Assembly (NCBI GenBank): GCA_949282205.1
Contig: CASDOS010000019.1
Span: 1-46,767, forward strand
Direction of reading: 5' to 3'
Origin: an uncultured Alphaproteobacteria bacterium
GTDB taxonomy: Bacteria > Pseudomonadota > Alphaproteobacteria > RF32 > CAG-239
Length of the DNA stretch: 46,767 nt
Part shown: one piece after another, positions 7,263 through 16,355 of the stretch
Layout of the letters: each line of letters opens with the position of its first letter
Position numbering within the stretch: position 1 is the first letter of the stretch
Position numbers and translations under genes: made by a program
The notes under the pieces: model-generated
Databases searched by the model: none
The model's input: the letters and a program-made list of their open reading frames with translations, nothing else
Told to the model about the DNA's origin: nothing

Positions 7263-8447
7263 ATGAAATTAACAAAAACAAATATAGATAAAATTACATA
7301 TGAAAAGGCTGATAAATTTTATTGGGATGATGATGTTACTGGATTTGGAGTAAAGGTTACCAAAACAGCTAAGACTTATATAGTGCAATCTCGTGTTAAT
7401 GGAAAAAGTATTCGTAAAAAGATTGCAGTTGTCGGAACCATCACCCCAGATGAAGCAAGAAAACAAGCTAAAGTACTTTTAGGGGAAATGGCAAAAGGAA
7501 TAGATGTTGTTGCTGTGGCACGAAAGGAAAGGATTAAGTCGGTAACACTGAGAGAAGCCTATGAAGATTTTAAAAAGTTAAGACCCCTAAGAGAGAGTAC
7601 AATAATAGGATATAATACAGCAATCTACTCAACTTTTAAGGATTGGAACAATAAGCCATTAGCAGCAATATCTGGTGACATGGTTGTGAAAAAATTTAAG
7701 CAGATTAGTGTTGAAAATCCGTATGGAGCGAATCTGTACTTTAGATGTTTGCGAGCAGTGATAAACTTTGCAATGGAGAATTACAGCGTAAATGATGTTC
7801 CTCTACTTCCATACAATCCATGTAATAAAATTAATAGGTTGAAAATATGGAATAGGGCAGAGCGGCGAACACGATGCATAAAACCAGAGCAGTTGGCAGA
7901 TTTTTTCGCTGGACTTAAAATTAAAGCAGAAGAGAGACAACAGAAGCAACAGACCAAAAAACAATGTGTAATACTCTTATTTACAGGATGTAGAGATCAA
8001 GAAATCGCTAGCTTACAGCGTAAAAATATAGATTTTGAAACAGGTTGCATCACGATTGAAACAACTAAAAATCATCGTAAGCATATTTTGCCGTATGGAA
8101 AATGGTTAGGCGAATATCTTAAGGAATTATGTAAAGGCTTAGCACCTAATGACTATATTCTTCCGGCTAATAATCGGTGTGGACATCTAAAAGACCATCG
8201 CAAAGCCTGTAAGGAAATAGCACATGATTGTAATATAGACTTTAGTTTACATGATTTGCGACGTACATTTGCAAGCATTGCCAATAATCATATTTCAGGA
8301 ATGACGCAATATACTCTAAAAAAACTCTTAAATCACGCAGAAGATGATGTGACAGCAGGGTATATCCAGTTTGAACCAGAGACTTTAAGACGACCAATGC
8401 AACAAATTGAAGATTATATACTTGGTAAAACCAATGAAATAAGGTAG
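7263..8447 (+). CDS. int: P4-type tyrosine recombinase (integrase)
   Basis: 394 residues. The N-terminus has the DUF4102-type arm-binding domain (KFYWDDDVTGFGVKV..., GTITPDEARKQA). A SAM-like core-binding domain follows (TLREAYEDFKKL). The catalytic domain has Arg244 (FTGCRDQEI), His330 and Arg333 (HDLRRTFAS), His358 (LLNHAEDD) and the nucleophile Tyr367 (TAGYI). All catalytic residues are present, so it should be active. It catalyses site-specific integration and excision, here at tRNA-Lys(TTT). It starts 170 bp from the left attachment site and reads into the island. The start is the ATG at 7263; only a weak ribosome-binding site is visible. Confidence 0.95.
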   Translation: MKLTKTNIDKITYEKADKFYWDDDVTGFGVKVTKTAKTYIVQSRVNGKSIRKKIAVVGTITPDEARKQAKVLLGEMAKGIDVVAVARKERIKSVTLREAYEDFKKLRPLRESTIIGYNTAIYSTFKDWNNKPLAAISGDMVVKKFKQISVENPYGANLYFRCLRAVINFAMENYSVNDVPLLPYNPCNKINRLKIWNRAERRTRCIKPEQLADFFAGLKIKAEERQQKQQTKKQCVILLFTGCRDQEIASLQRKNIDFETGCITIETTKNHRKHILPYGKWLGEYLKELCKGLAPNDYILPANNRCGHLKDHRKACKEIAHDCNIDFSLHDLRRTFASIANNHISGMTQYTLKKLLNHAEDDVTAGYIQFEPETLRRPMQQIEDYILGKTNEIR

Positions 8448-8711
8448 GAACGTATAATAAGTATATATTAAGATAATGAGAAATACAGTAAAAGCAAAGA
8501 AATGATACTAAAAATGTAAAGTCAATTTAAGATGTATAAATTCATCTATCACTATATATTTATAGAGATTTTCTATAATTTATGAAAAAAAAATAACCAT
8601 TTTTACTAGATAATAGACTAACTAACATTAGCTATTTTGATAATATTGATTGAATAATGCTAATTGGAGAATTGGAAACAATCAGATAGGTAATCTGTTA
8701 AATAGGAGAGT

Positions 8712-9302
8712 ATGATGCAGGTCAAAGAATTAAAACAAACTATTTTTACTTCTACTGAAATGGTTAGTGAATTACTGTATAGAAGCCTAGGAGGGGGAAT
8801 TTCGGATAGCAAACAGGATATAGCCATCTATATGGCGTTTTTTGTTAAAATAACATATAAAAATATTGGAAAAAAGGAGATGAGCTATAAAGAATTTATT
8901 CAATATATAAGAAAAAATGAGAGTGCGAAAAAAATATTTAATTATTTAAGATATAATGAAAAAAATATGCAAGAAAAAGGATCTGCAATAAAGGTAGAAA
9001 GTCTATTATTTTGGTATCAAGTAACATCTACTAGAAAAAAACTCGAAAGAATCAAGAGTATGTGTGAACGTAGACATAAAGAAAATAGATTACTGAAAAA
9101 TTATATTTTAAAGATGTATAATAAAAAAACACAACAAATAAAATTATTTTATAAAGAAAATGAACGAGAAATTTTAGAATTTATAAAAAATAATTGCCCT
9201 AAAATTTATCAAAAATACCAAAGTGATAAAAATTATGATCTGTTTCAACAAGTGAGCAAAATTATTTATAAACGAAATGAATTTAATAATATCGCTCCAT
9301 AA
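8712..9302 (+). CDS. Hypothetical basic protein, island early region
   Basis: 196 residues, Lys-rich and helical, with a possible coiled coil (about 100-170: ...RRHKENRLLKNYILKMYNKK...). AGGAG precedes two adjacent ATGs; the second (8715) has better spacing. It lies between the integrase and the AlpA-like gene, where satellites often carry regulators or replication factors, but no domain was recognised. A perfect hairpin terminator overlaps the stop codon, so it is probably transcribed on its own. Confidence 0.65.
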   Translation: MMQVKELKQTIFTSTEMVSELLYRSLGGGISDSKQDIAIYMAFFVKITYKNIGKKEMSYKEFIQYIRKNESAKKIFNYLRYNEKNMQEKGSAIKVESLLFWYQVTSTRKKLERIKSMCERRHKENRLLKNYILKMYNKKTQQIKLFYKENEREILEFIKNNCPKIYQKYQSDKNYDLFQQVSKIIYKRNEFNNIAP

Positions 9303-9313
9303 GGAGCGATATT
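9288..9313 (+). terminator. Hairpin terminator overlapping a stop codon
   Basis: Perfect 11-bp stem AATATCGCTCC/GGAGCGATATT with loop ATAA that contains part of the TAA stop of the preceding gene, followed by TCATTTG. The T-run is short, so efficiency is uncertain. Confidence 0.65.
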
Positions 9314-9378
9314 TCATTTGAAAGAAAAATAATCTAAGTAATAGGCATCCTGATAAAAAAAGAAAAAGGAGAGTAAAA

Positions 9379-9636
9379 ATGGATGTGAAAATAAAACTAC
9401 AATTACAAAAAGAATTTATAGAGGCTCCAAATCAAGCATTGCTAGACACCGAAACCGTTGCCGCATTTATTAAACGTTCTGTTTCATGGTTAAATTGCAA
9501 AGCCGTATCAGGAGGCGGAATACCATATACTAAAATAGGTAATCGCCGTCTGTATTTAAAACAAGATGTTTTAGATTGGATCACTGAAAATGGACAAAAA
9601 GTCAATTCAACATCAGAATATGAAAGGAGCAAATAA
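9379..9636 (+). CDS. AlpA/excisionase-like helix-turn-helix protein
   Basis: 85 residues with a MerR-like winged helix of the HTH_17/AlpA type: LLDTETVAAFIKRSVSWLNC, then GIPYTKIGNRRLYLKQDVLDWI. Such proteins regulate the integrase or act as excisionase in P4-like islands. It has a good ribosome-binding site (AAAGGAGAG) and its stop overlaps the start of the DUF3631 gene by one base, so the two are translationally coupled. The region before it (9314-9378) should carry its promoter, since the upstream gene ends in a terminator. Confidence 0.85.
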   Translation: MDVKIKLQLQKEFIEAPNQALLDTETVAAFIKRSVSWLNCKAVSGGGIPYTKIGNRRLYLKQDVLDWITENGQKVNSTSEYERSK

Positions 9637-10889
9637 TGATGATTAAAAATAAAAAGGTCGCCCAAATTGAGCAAGGCGACCCAATAACCTTAGACGAGTC
9701 GACCAACTCATCTAACAATATTTCCAACACAAATAATAATACACAAATTAACAAAAATCAAGAGCATAAGCAAGAAAATAATGATGCTGACAAAGAATTA
9801 GGCCTCAAAGTATATTTACGATTTAAGGAGGCATATGAAGAATATGTTGTATTACCAAAGGGCGCAAGTGTTGCAGCTGCTTTATGGTCAATATTTACAT
9901 ATGGCTACGATGTGTTTGAATTTGCCCCAAGGCTAGCCATCTTATCACCAGAACCGCGTTGTGGGAAAAGTACTCTATTATCTTTACTAGGTGGACTAGT
10001 ATATAATCCGCTAAATGCGAGTAACGCAACAGGAGCAGCTATTTATCGTGCAATTGATAGAGGAAAACTAACGCTGTTACTAGATGAAGTAGATACTTTT
10101 ATCAATAATCCAGGAAATAATCAGATGGTTGGGATATTAAATGCAGGGCATCGGAAAAATGGATTTGTATTGAGGACAGATTCAAAAGACTATTCAAAAA
10201 TACAAAAAATAAAATGTTACAGTCCAGTAGCTCTTGCAGGTATAGGAAATATTCCACAGACATTACAAGATAGATCCATTGTCATATCTTTAAGAAGAAA
10301 AAGACCAGAAGAAAAAAGTAAGATTTTGAGAATAGCAAAATTTGAGGCAGAAATGGTTCCTGACAAAGCTAATTGTCAAAAATTTATGTCACGTAATAAA
10401 ATAAAAATCTCTGAAATATGCGTTCCGACACACCCCTTTTTAAGTGATAGAGGCAATGATAATTGGGAGTGTTTATTTAAGATTGCCAAATTTATATCAG
10501 AAGAAGTATATCAAGAAGCCATACAAGCAAGTATCAGCTTGAGCAAAGGAGACTTTGGTAATGAAGAATCAATTAGATGCATTCTTCTCAGAGATATTAA
10601 ACAAATATTTGAAGACAGAAATGTTGATATAATGGAAGTCCAAGAACTAGTAATTAGATTGTGTGAATTACCAGAGAGCCCATGGGAAACTTATGAAAAC
10701 AGAGGCTTGACAGCATACTCTTTAGCACGTTTACTTAAGTTTTTTTGTATCCAATCTCATCAAATCAAAAAACAAGGTATAAATAAGAAAAGATATCGTC
10801 AAAAAGATTTTGAAGATGCTTTTCTACGATACTTGCCCCAAAATGATCAAGATACCACAGATGAAGAAAATCTACCTCATAAGCCTTAA
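9636..10889 (+). CDS. DUF3631 ATPase, probable island replication protein
   Basis: 417 residues. The first 50 are Asn/Gln-rich and probably disordered. Then comes a DUF3631-type core with a P-loop (LSPEPRCGKSTLLSLL, about residue 104), a Walker B (KLTLLLDEVDTF), a sensor-like segment (SPVALAGIGNIPQTLQDRS) and an arginine cluster (SLRRKRPEEK). DUF3631 domains are usually found at the C-terminus of phage or element primase-helicases; here it stands without a primase domain. It probably helps replicate or maintain the excised element. It is coupled to the AlpA-like gene and followed by a terminator. The start could be either of two adjacent ATGs (9636, 9639). Confidence 0.85.
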   Translation: MMIKNKKVAQIEQGDPITLDESTNSSNNISNTNNNTQINKNQEHKQENNDADKELGLKVYLRFKEAYEEYVVLPKGASVAAALWSIFTYGYDVFEFAPRLAILSPEPRCGKSTLLSLLGGLVYNPLNASNATGAAIYRAIDRGKLTLLLDEVDTFINNPGNNQMVGILNAGHRKNGFVLRTDSKDYSKIQKIKCYSPVALAGIGNIPQTLQDRSIVISLRRKRPEEKSKILRIAKFEAEMVPDKANCQKFMSRNKIKISEICVPTHPFLSDRGNDNWECLFKIAKFISEEVYQEAIQASISLSKGDFGNEESIRCILLRDIKQIFEDRNVDIMEVQELVIRLCELPESPWETYENRGLTAYSLARLLKFFCIQSHQIKKQGINKKRYRQKDFEDAFLRYLPQNDQDTTDEENLPHKP

Positions 10890-10921
10890 AAAGCAAACAA
10901 GGTAGAGCAGTAGACGGAAAA

Positions 10922-10957
10922 GGGAATATACCGCACAATGTATATTTCCTTTTTTTA
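10922..10957 (+). terminator. Rho-independent terminator
   Basis: 10-bp stem GGGAATATAC/GTATATTTCC (one G-T pair), 8-nt loop, followed directly by a run of T. It ends the AlpA-DUF3631 operon and separates it from the hsd operon. Confidence 0.85.
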
Positions 10958-11044
10958 ATATATATATCAAAAAAAGATTTTATTTATAAAAATATATGAT
11001 AATATGCGAAAAAATAATTCAAGACAATAGCAAAAGGAGCATAC

Positions 11045-12553
11045 ATGGCGGGTAAAAACAACGCGAATATCGGCTTTGAAAAGCAAATTTGGGATGCAGC
11101 TTGTGAGCTTTGGGGACATATTCCGGCGGCAGATTATCGAAAAGTAATCGTCGGTCTTATCTTTTTGCGCTATATTTCTTTTGCTTTTGAAAAGCGTTAT
11201 CAAGAATTGGTGGCTGAAGGCGATGGTTTTGAAAATGACAAAGATGCCTACACCGAAGAAAATATATTCTTTGTACCGGAAAAAGCTCGTTGGAGCACGA
11301 TTGCCGCCGCTGCCCATACTCCGGAAATCGGAATTGTAATTGATGAAGCAATGCGTGCCATTGAAGATGAAAATAAAGTTTTGAAAAATGTTTTACCCAA
11401 GAATTACGCCAATCAAGATTTAGATAAACGCGTTTTGGGCAATGTGGTGGATTTATTCACAAATAATATAGATATGTCTGGAACGGATGAAGACAAAGAC
11501 TTGCTCGGTCGCACTTATGAATATTGCATTGCTCAGTTTGCCGCTTATGAAGGTACCAAGGGTGGTGAATTTTACACACCGTCAAGTATTGTTAAAACAA
11601 TTGTTGAGGTATTAAAACCTTTTGACAACTGCCGTGTTTATGATCCTTGCTGTGGTTCAGGTGGAATGTTTGTTCAATCGGTTAAATTTTTGCAAGCTCA
11701 TAGTGGTAATCGCAATCATATTTCCGTATATGGACAAGAATCCAATGCTGATACTTGGAAAATGGCTAAAATGAATATGGCGATTCGCGGAATTGATGCC
11801 GATTTTGGACCATATCAAGCCGATACATTTTTTAATGACCTGCACCCAACATTGAAAGCCGATTTTATTATGGCTAATCCGCCATTTAACCTTTCCAACT
11901 GGGGACAAGATAAACTTGTTGATGATGTGCGGTGGAAATATGGTATTCCACCGGCAGGAAATGCCAACTATGCGTGGATTCAACATATGATATATCACCT
12001 TGCACCCAAAGGAAAAATAGGTTTGGTTCTGGCAAACGGAGCTTTATCAACCCAAACCAGTGGCGAAGGAGAAATCAGAAAACGCATTATTGAAGCCGAT
12101 TTGGTAGAAGGTATTGTAGCTTTGCCTCCGCAACTGTTTTATAGTGTGACGATTCCGGTTACATTGTGGTTTATCAGCCATGATAAACCACAAAAAGATA
12201 AAACTTTATTTATTGATGCACGCAAAATAGGTTATATGGTAGACCGCAAACACCGTGATTTTACGGATGAAGACATCAAAAAGATTGCCGACACCTTTAC
12301 AGCTTTTCAAGAAGGAAAATTGGAAGATGTTAAAGGTTTTTGTGCCGTAGCCAGCACGGATGATATTGCCAAACAAGATTATATCTTAACCCCAGGGCGA
12401 TATGTGGGGATTGAGGAGCAAGCTGATGATGGAGAACCTTTTGAAGATAAGATGAAAAGCCTGACAACAGAGCTTAAAGATATGTTTGAGCAGTCCGACC
12501 ACTTGCAAAACGAAATCAAAGACAAGTTGAAAAGTATTGGGTGGAAAATGTAG
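11045..12553 (+). CDS. hsdM: Type I restriction-modification methyltransferase subunit
   Basis: 502 residues. Adenine-N6 methyltransferase of a type I system; with HsdS it methylates a bipartite target and with HsdR forms the restriction complex. A helical N-terminal domain (FEKQIWDAACELWGHIPAAD) is followed by the SAM motif YDPCCGSGGMF (about residue 200) and the catalytic ANPPFNLSNW (NPPF about 278). The length is normal and no motif is damaged. A strong AAAAGGAG site precedes the ATG. It is the first gene of a long operon running to hsdR. Codon use is a little richer in G+C than the small genes inserted between the hsd genes. Confidence 0.96.
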   Translation: MAGKNNANIGFEKQIWDAACELWGHIPAADYRKVIVGLIFLRYISFAFEKRYQELVAEGDGFENDKDAYTEENIFFVPEKARWSTIAAAAHTPEIGIVIDEAMRAIEDENKVLKNVLPKNYANQDLDKRVLGNVVDLFTNNIDMSGTDEDKDLLGRTYEYCIAQFAAYEGTKGGEFYTPSSIVKTIVEVLKPFDNCRVYDPCCGSGGMFVQSVKFLQAHSGNRNHISVYGQESNADTWKMAKMNMAIRGIDADFGPYQADTFFNDLHPTLKADFIMANPPFNLSNWGQDKLVDDVRWKYGIPPAGNANYAWIQHMIYHLAPKGKIGLVLANGALSTQTSGEGEIRKRIIEADLVEGIVALPPQLFYSVTIPVTLWFISHDKPQKDKTLFIDARKIGYMVDRKHRDFTDEDIKKIADTFTAFQEGKLEDVKGFCAVASTDDIAKQDYILTPGRYVGIEEQADDGEPFEDKMKSLTTELKDMFEQSDHLQNEIKDKLKSIGWKM

Positions 12554-12554
12554 A

Positions 12555-13538
12555 ATGGTCGAAACGAATAACATAGTAATTTATCAGGGAACAAATGGAA
12601 AAACACAAATAGATGTAAATATCCAAGATGACACAATTTGGCTTTCTTTAGACCAGATATCAGCAGTTTTTCAAAAAAATAAGTCCACAATATCGCGCCA
12701 TATTAAAAACATATTTGAAACCGACGAATTAGAGCGAGATCAAGTTGTTGCAAAATTTGCAACAACTGCCAAAGATGGTAAAACTTATCAAGTTGATTAC
12801 TACAACCTAGATGTCATTTTGGCGGTAGGATACAGAGTTTCTTCTAAAATTGCTACTCAGTTTCGCAAATGGGCAACAAATATTTTGCATCAATACTTAG
12901 TGGATGGTTACGCCGTTAATGAAAAACGCTTGACTGAAAAGCAAGAACAGATTGAGAGCTTAAGAAATTCGCTTAACTTACTCACTCGGGCGATTACATC
13001 GCAGGCAAAAAATATTGATGATGCTAAAAATTTAGCAAATATATTGAATATATTTGCTAAAGGACTAGAGCTTTTGGATGATTATGACAATAAAACACTT
13101 GATACTAAAGGATTGACAAATCGTCCGTCAGTAATAATTGCTAAAGAAGAATATTTAGAGCTTATTGCAAAAATGAAGCCTGAATACGGATCTGATGTGT
13201 TTGCAAATCCTAAAGATGAGAGCTTTGAAAGCTCAATAAATCAGATATATCAAACATTTGGTGGAGAAGACTGTTATCCGACTCTAGAAGAAAAAGCCGC
13301 CATGCTTCTTTATTTGCTAGTAAAAAACCATAGTTTTACAGACGGAAATAAGCGTATTGGAGCTGCGTGTTTTCTATACTTTTTAGAAAAAAACAATATG
13401 CTTTATCAAAATAGCACACCAATATTGGATAATGATACTCTTTTTGCCCTAACTCTTCTAATTGCATCAAGTAAGCCAGAAGAAAAAGATACAATGAAAC
13501 AAGTAATCATTAGTGTATTGAATAAGGAAGAAAAATAA
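12555..13538 (+). CDS. RhuM family protein with C-terminal Fic/Doc domain
   Basis: 327 residues from the ATG at 12555, one base after the hsdM stop. Residues 1-125 match the RhuM/virulence-protein pattern (TIWLSLDQISAVFQKNKSTI, a helix-turn-helix; VGYRVSSKIATQFRKWA). After a linker helix, residues about 195-327 form a Fic/Doc domain with HSFTDGNKR (259-267), the full HxFxDGNKR active site that transfers AMP or another phosphate group to proteins. RhuM-Fic genes are frequent passengers inside type I R-M operons; their target there is not known. No obvious inhibitory helix motif was found. It may act as a toxin or a regulator. Confidence 0.9.
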   Translation: MVETNNIVIYQGTNGKTQIDVNIQDDTIWLSLDQISAVFQKNKSTISRHIKNIFETDELERDQVVAKFATTAKDGKTYQVDYYNLDVILAVGYRVSSKIATQFRKWATNILHQYLVDGYAVNEKRLTEKQEQIESLRNSLNLLTRAITSQAKNIDDAKNLANILNIFAKGLELLDDYDNKTLDTKGLTNRPSVIIAKEEYLELIAKMKPEYGSDVFANPKDESFESSINQIYQTFGGEDCYPTLEEKAAMLLYLLVKNHSFTDGNKRIGAACFLYFLEKNNMLYQNSTPILDNDTLFALTLLIASSKPEEKDTMKQVIISVLNKEEK

Positions 13539-13539
13539 G

Positions 13540-13812
13540 ATGTCCCCATGGCAAAATTTTATACTTGGATTATGTGAGCATTTGGCGTGGCCAATTGTTG
13601 CTGTCTCATGTGTTTTGATATTTAAAAAAGATATTAATAATTTGCTTTCCAGAATTAAAACTTTACCAGGGGGAACAGAATTAAACCCTCAAGTTGTTGA
13701 AAATCAAGCCGAAAGTAAAAAAGATTTTGATGAGTTATATACAAAAGCTCAAGAAACCAAAAACAAAGAGATTGAAAAAACAGCTTCTACAAAGAATAAG
13801 GAGGCACAATAA
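13540..13812 (+). CDS. Small single-pass membrane protein
   Basis: 90 residues. One transmembrane segment near the N-terminus (about 8-27, FILGLCEHLAWPIVAVSCVLI) is followed by KKDINNLLSRIKTLPGGTEL and a charged, probably coiled or disordered tail. This layout is common for small membrane proteins next to defence genes, but no function is known. It starts 1 bp after the RhuM-Fic stop and ends immediately before the next ATG, so it is part of the hsd operon. Confidence 0.7.
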   Translation: MSPWQNFILGLCEHLAWPIVAVSCVLIFKKDINNLLSRIKTLPGGTELNPQVVENQAESKKDFDELYTKAQETKNKEIEKTASTKNKEAQ

Positions 13813-14208
13813 ATGCTTAATTATAATAAACAAAAAGCCTTAGGTGAGCTTTTAGATGTTATCAATAAAGGTATTAGTTTATTAGCTAATGACTATTTGG
13901 ATAAAAATTTATGCCAAGCTTATGAAAAGTATGTTTTTTCTACAATGCAATTAGTTGATGCTGCTTTTACAACAAGCTATTCTTTAGAATTTTCTATCAA
14001 TTATTCACCATTTGAACATTCATCTCCCGTATATGGTAACTACAAATGGTTAAATAATATAACATCTGGACACATGCCACATAGTGCACAAGATGTTTCC
14101 CAAACAAATGCTAAAAACTATAAAGAAAAATTACAAAAACTATTACAGCGATTGGTAGATATCGTTAGAATTTTAATTTCAAGATATAGTGAACTAAGTT
14201 TATTTTAG
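13813..14208 (+). CDS. Hypothetical operon protein
   Basis: 131 residues, soluble, with helical ends and a Ser/His/Tyr-rich middle (SINYSPFEHSSPVYGNYKWL). The AAGGAGG ribosome-binding site is the best in the operon and the ATG directly follows the previous stop codon, so the gene is probably well translated. No domain was recognised. Because of its tight coupling to the membrane protein before it, the two may work together. Confidence 0.7.
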   Translation: MLNYNKQKALGELLDVINKGISLLANDYLDKNLCQAYEKYVFSTMQLVDAAFTTSYSLEFSINYSPFEHSSPVYGNYKWLNNITSGHMPHSAQDVSQTNAKNYKEKLQKLLQRLVDIVRILISRYSELSLF

Positions 14209-14242
14209 CTTGAATATAGGAAACAGAATAAGGACAAGAAGA

Positions 14243-15469
14243 ATGGCTAAAAAACAAGAGGATAAATGGCAAGAAGTAAAACTACAAGACTGCATATCAA
14301 AAGTAATAGATAATAGAGGAAAAAATCCATCTGCCTATTATTCCTTTGCAGAATATCCTGTTATTGATAACTTTTTGATTAAGAATGAACTTCATCCAAA
14401 CTTGAAACTAGTCGAGCGATATATTGACAATCAAACTTATCAAAACTTTTTACGAGGATACACATACCCTGGTATGGTTATTATGACTTTGGTTGGTAAC
14501 GGAATAGGAAATGTTTCAACAATAGAAAATAATAAATGTGTCATTATTCAAAATACCATCGGATTTGCTGTTAACAAGCATGAGTTGTACGATTTATTTT
14601 TATATTATTTATGTTTATATAAACAAGAAGAAATTAAAAAATTTGATAGAGGAAGCGGACAACCAAGTATAAAAAAGACAGATTTGTTGAATATGTCAAT
14701 TACGCTACCACCTCTTGAGGTGCAGAAGAAGATTGCGGGGGTGTTGGGGGCTTTGGATGATAAAATTGATCTGAACAACAAAATCAATCAAAACCTAGAA
14801 GCCCAAGCCCAAGCCTTGTTCAAATCTTGGTTTGTGGACTTTGAACCTTTCGGCGGTAAAATGCCCGATGATTGGAAAATCGGAAAAGTTGAAGATATAG
14901 CCAAACAAATTATATGTGGAAAAACACCATCAACAAAATGTCCTGAATATTATGGAAGAGATATTCCATTTATCACTATCCCAGATATGCATGGTTCTAC
15001 ATATGTTATTAAAACTGAAAGATATCTTTCTAATAAAGGGGCTAATATCCAAATAGGTAAAACTCTTCCACCTAATTCTATTTGTGTTTCTTGCATCGGA
15101 ACGGCTGGATTGGTCTCTTTAAATGCATATAAAAGCCAAACGAATCAACAGATAAACTCGATTATTGCAAATGATGCGATATCTCCATACTACATATATT
15201 TAGTAATGAAGTCTATTTCTGATGTCATTAAATCTCTTGGAGCTTCAGGAAGTACTATATGTAACCTAAATAAAGAACAATTTTCTAACATTGATATTTT
15301 AATACCATCTGAAGCAATTTTATCAGATTTTCATAAAATTGTTTCTCCTCAATTTGATGAGATAAAACATAATCTTGAAGAAAACATACAATTAGCAGAG
15401 TTGAGAGACACACTTCTCCCCAAGCTCATGTCCGGTGAAATTAACGTAGATGATGTCAAAATAGATTAG
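14243..15469 (+). CDS. hsdS: Type I restriction-modification specificity subunit
   Basis: 408 residues from ATG 14243, chosen because an AAGGACAAG site precedes it and MAKKQEDKWQEVKL is a typical start. It has two target-recognition domains, each followed by a conserved helix. TRD1 ends in TLPPLEVQKKIAGVLGALDD...KINQNLEAQAQALFKSW. TRD2 (from about 220, DDWKIGKVEDIAKQIICGKT) ends in LRDTLLPKLMSGEI. It binds the two halves of the target sequence and directs HsdM and HsdR. Both halves look intact. The recognition site cannot be read from sequence alone. Confidence 0.94.
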   Translation: MAKKQEDKWQEVKLQDCISKVIDNRGKNPSAYYSFAEYPVIDNFLIKNELHPNLKLVERYIDNQTYQNFLRGYTYPGMVIMTLVGNGIGNVSTIENNKCVIIQNTIGFAVNKHELYDLFLYYLCLYKQEEIKKFDRGSGQPSIKKTDLLNMSITLPPLEVQKKIAGVLGALDDKIDLNNKINQNLEAQAQALFKSWFVDFEPFGGKMPDDWKIGKVEDIAKQIICGKTPSTKCPEYYGRDIPFITIPDMHGSTYVIKTERYLSNKGANIQIGKTLPPNSICVSCIGTAGLVSLNAYKSQTNQQINSIIANDAISPYYIYLVMKSISDVIKSLGASGSTICNLNKEQFSNIDILIPSEAILSDFHKIVSPQFDEIKHNLEENIQLAELRDTLLPKLMSGEINVDDVKID

Positions 15470-15483
15470 GATACAGAAATACT

Positions 15484-16209
15484 ATGACAAGAAAAAATAT
15501 CTTTGAAATTTTAGAAGAGAAATATAATATTGAAGAAGAAACAAGAAAAATATCTAATCTATTCAATAAAATAAAATTTATGAATACGAACCATCTGAAC
15601 TTTCAGTCAGAGTTGTACACTATAGAAAAACTAGTAGATGCTGTTTTTTCTCAATGGAAACAAAGAGGGTCTTGCCTCAATTGTACTGAAATGAAAGAAA
15701 AGCTTCATTTAACACAAACTGTTAGTGATTCAGATAACATCATAAACACCTTAGAATATTATTCTAATATCCTCTATATTGTAGAACATAAAATTGATAT
15801 ACTTGCAAATTTTCCTTTACGAGGCTGTTCAGAATATCAAATGCTATTAGAAAATATTGATATATTAATAGATCATCTTCATTATGAAAAACTAATCTTT
15901 GAAGAAGATGAAAAAGTTATTTTGGTGCCTAAAGATCCAGCAGCAACTGCCGTGGCAGAAATTTCCTCTTCAAAAGATGTTGCTTATGCAATTTTGAAAT
16001 ATCATCATGCTTCTCTTAAAGGACAACTTGACGAAAAAAGAAGATTGTTGTTATCTATTGCTAATGAATATGAGCCATTGCTTAAGAAGCCAATCGATGG
16101 ATTTACAGAATATTTTGACAAAGCAACAAATATGCTTAACAATATGAATATTCGCCATAATAACAAATCAGGTAAGAATAAAAAAAGAACTCATTGCCCA
16201 AATGAGTGA
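15484..16209 (+). CDS. Unknown accessory protein inserted in the hsd operon
   Basis: 241 residues, mostly helical. The N-terminal part has a CLNC motif (about residue 60). The second half contains EDEKVILVPKDPAATAVAEI and a long helix HHASLKGQLDEKRRLLLSIANE. No family was recognised. It begins 14 bp after hsdS. Its last residues (after NNKSGKN) read into a Lys-rich run encoded by A7; in the next frame the sequence continues naturally as KKELIAQMSDEELE into the following small ORF. The true protein may therefore be about 290 residues, with a one-base difference in the A-tract. Confidence 0.6.
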   Translation: MTRKNIFEILEEKYNIEEETRKISNLFNKIKFMNTNHLNFQSELYTIEKLVDAVFSQWKQRGSCLNCTEMKEKLHLTQTVSDSDNIINTLEYYSNILYIVEHKIDILANFPLRGCSEYQMLLENIDILIDHLHYEKLIFEEDEKVILVPKDPAATAVAEISSSKDVAYAILKYHHASLKGQLDEKRRLLLSIANEYEPLLKKPIDGFTEYFDKATNMLNNMNIRHNNKSGKNKKRTHCPNE

Positions 16210-16351
16210 TGAAGAGTTAGAAAGTTGGTATGATGAGTTGTATCAACTTCTTTTATTTTGTGTCTTGATAAAAGATAATAAAGACCGTAAAGATAAAGTT
16301 GATGATTTACTTAAACGCATAAATGCCAAACCGGATAAACAGAAGGAATAA
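16202..16351 (+). CDS. Small ORF overlapping the preceding gene; possible displaced C-terminus
   Basis: 49 residues from ATG 16202 (MSDEELESWYDELYQLLLFC...), overlapping the previous stop by 8 bp and ending 4 bp before the next start. It may be translated by coupling as a separate small protein, or be the frameshifted end of the 15484 gene. Upstream in the same frame the sequence KKELIAQ fits smoothly, and no strong ribosome-binding site precedes the ATG, which favours the second view. It is acidic at the start and basic at the end, and probably helical. Confidence 0.5.
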   Translation: MSDEELESWYDELYQLLLFCVLIKDNKDRKDKVDDLLKRINAKPDKQKE

Positions 16352-16355
16352 GAGG

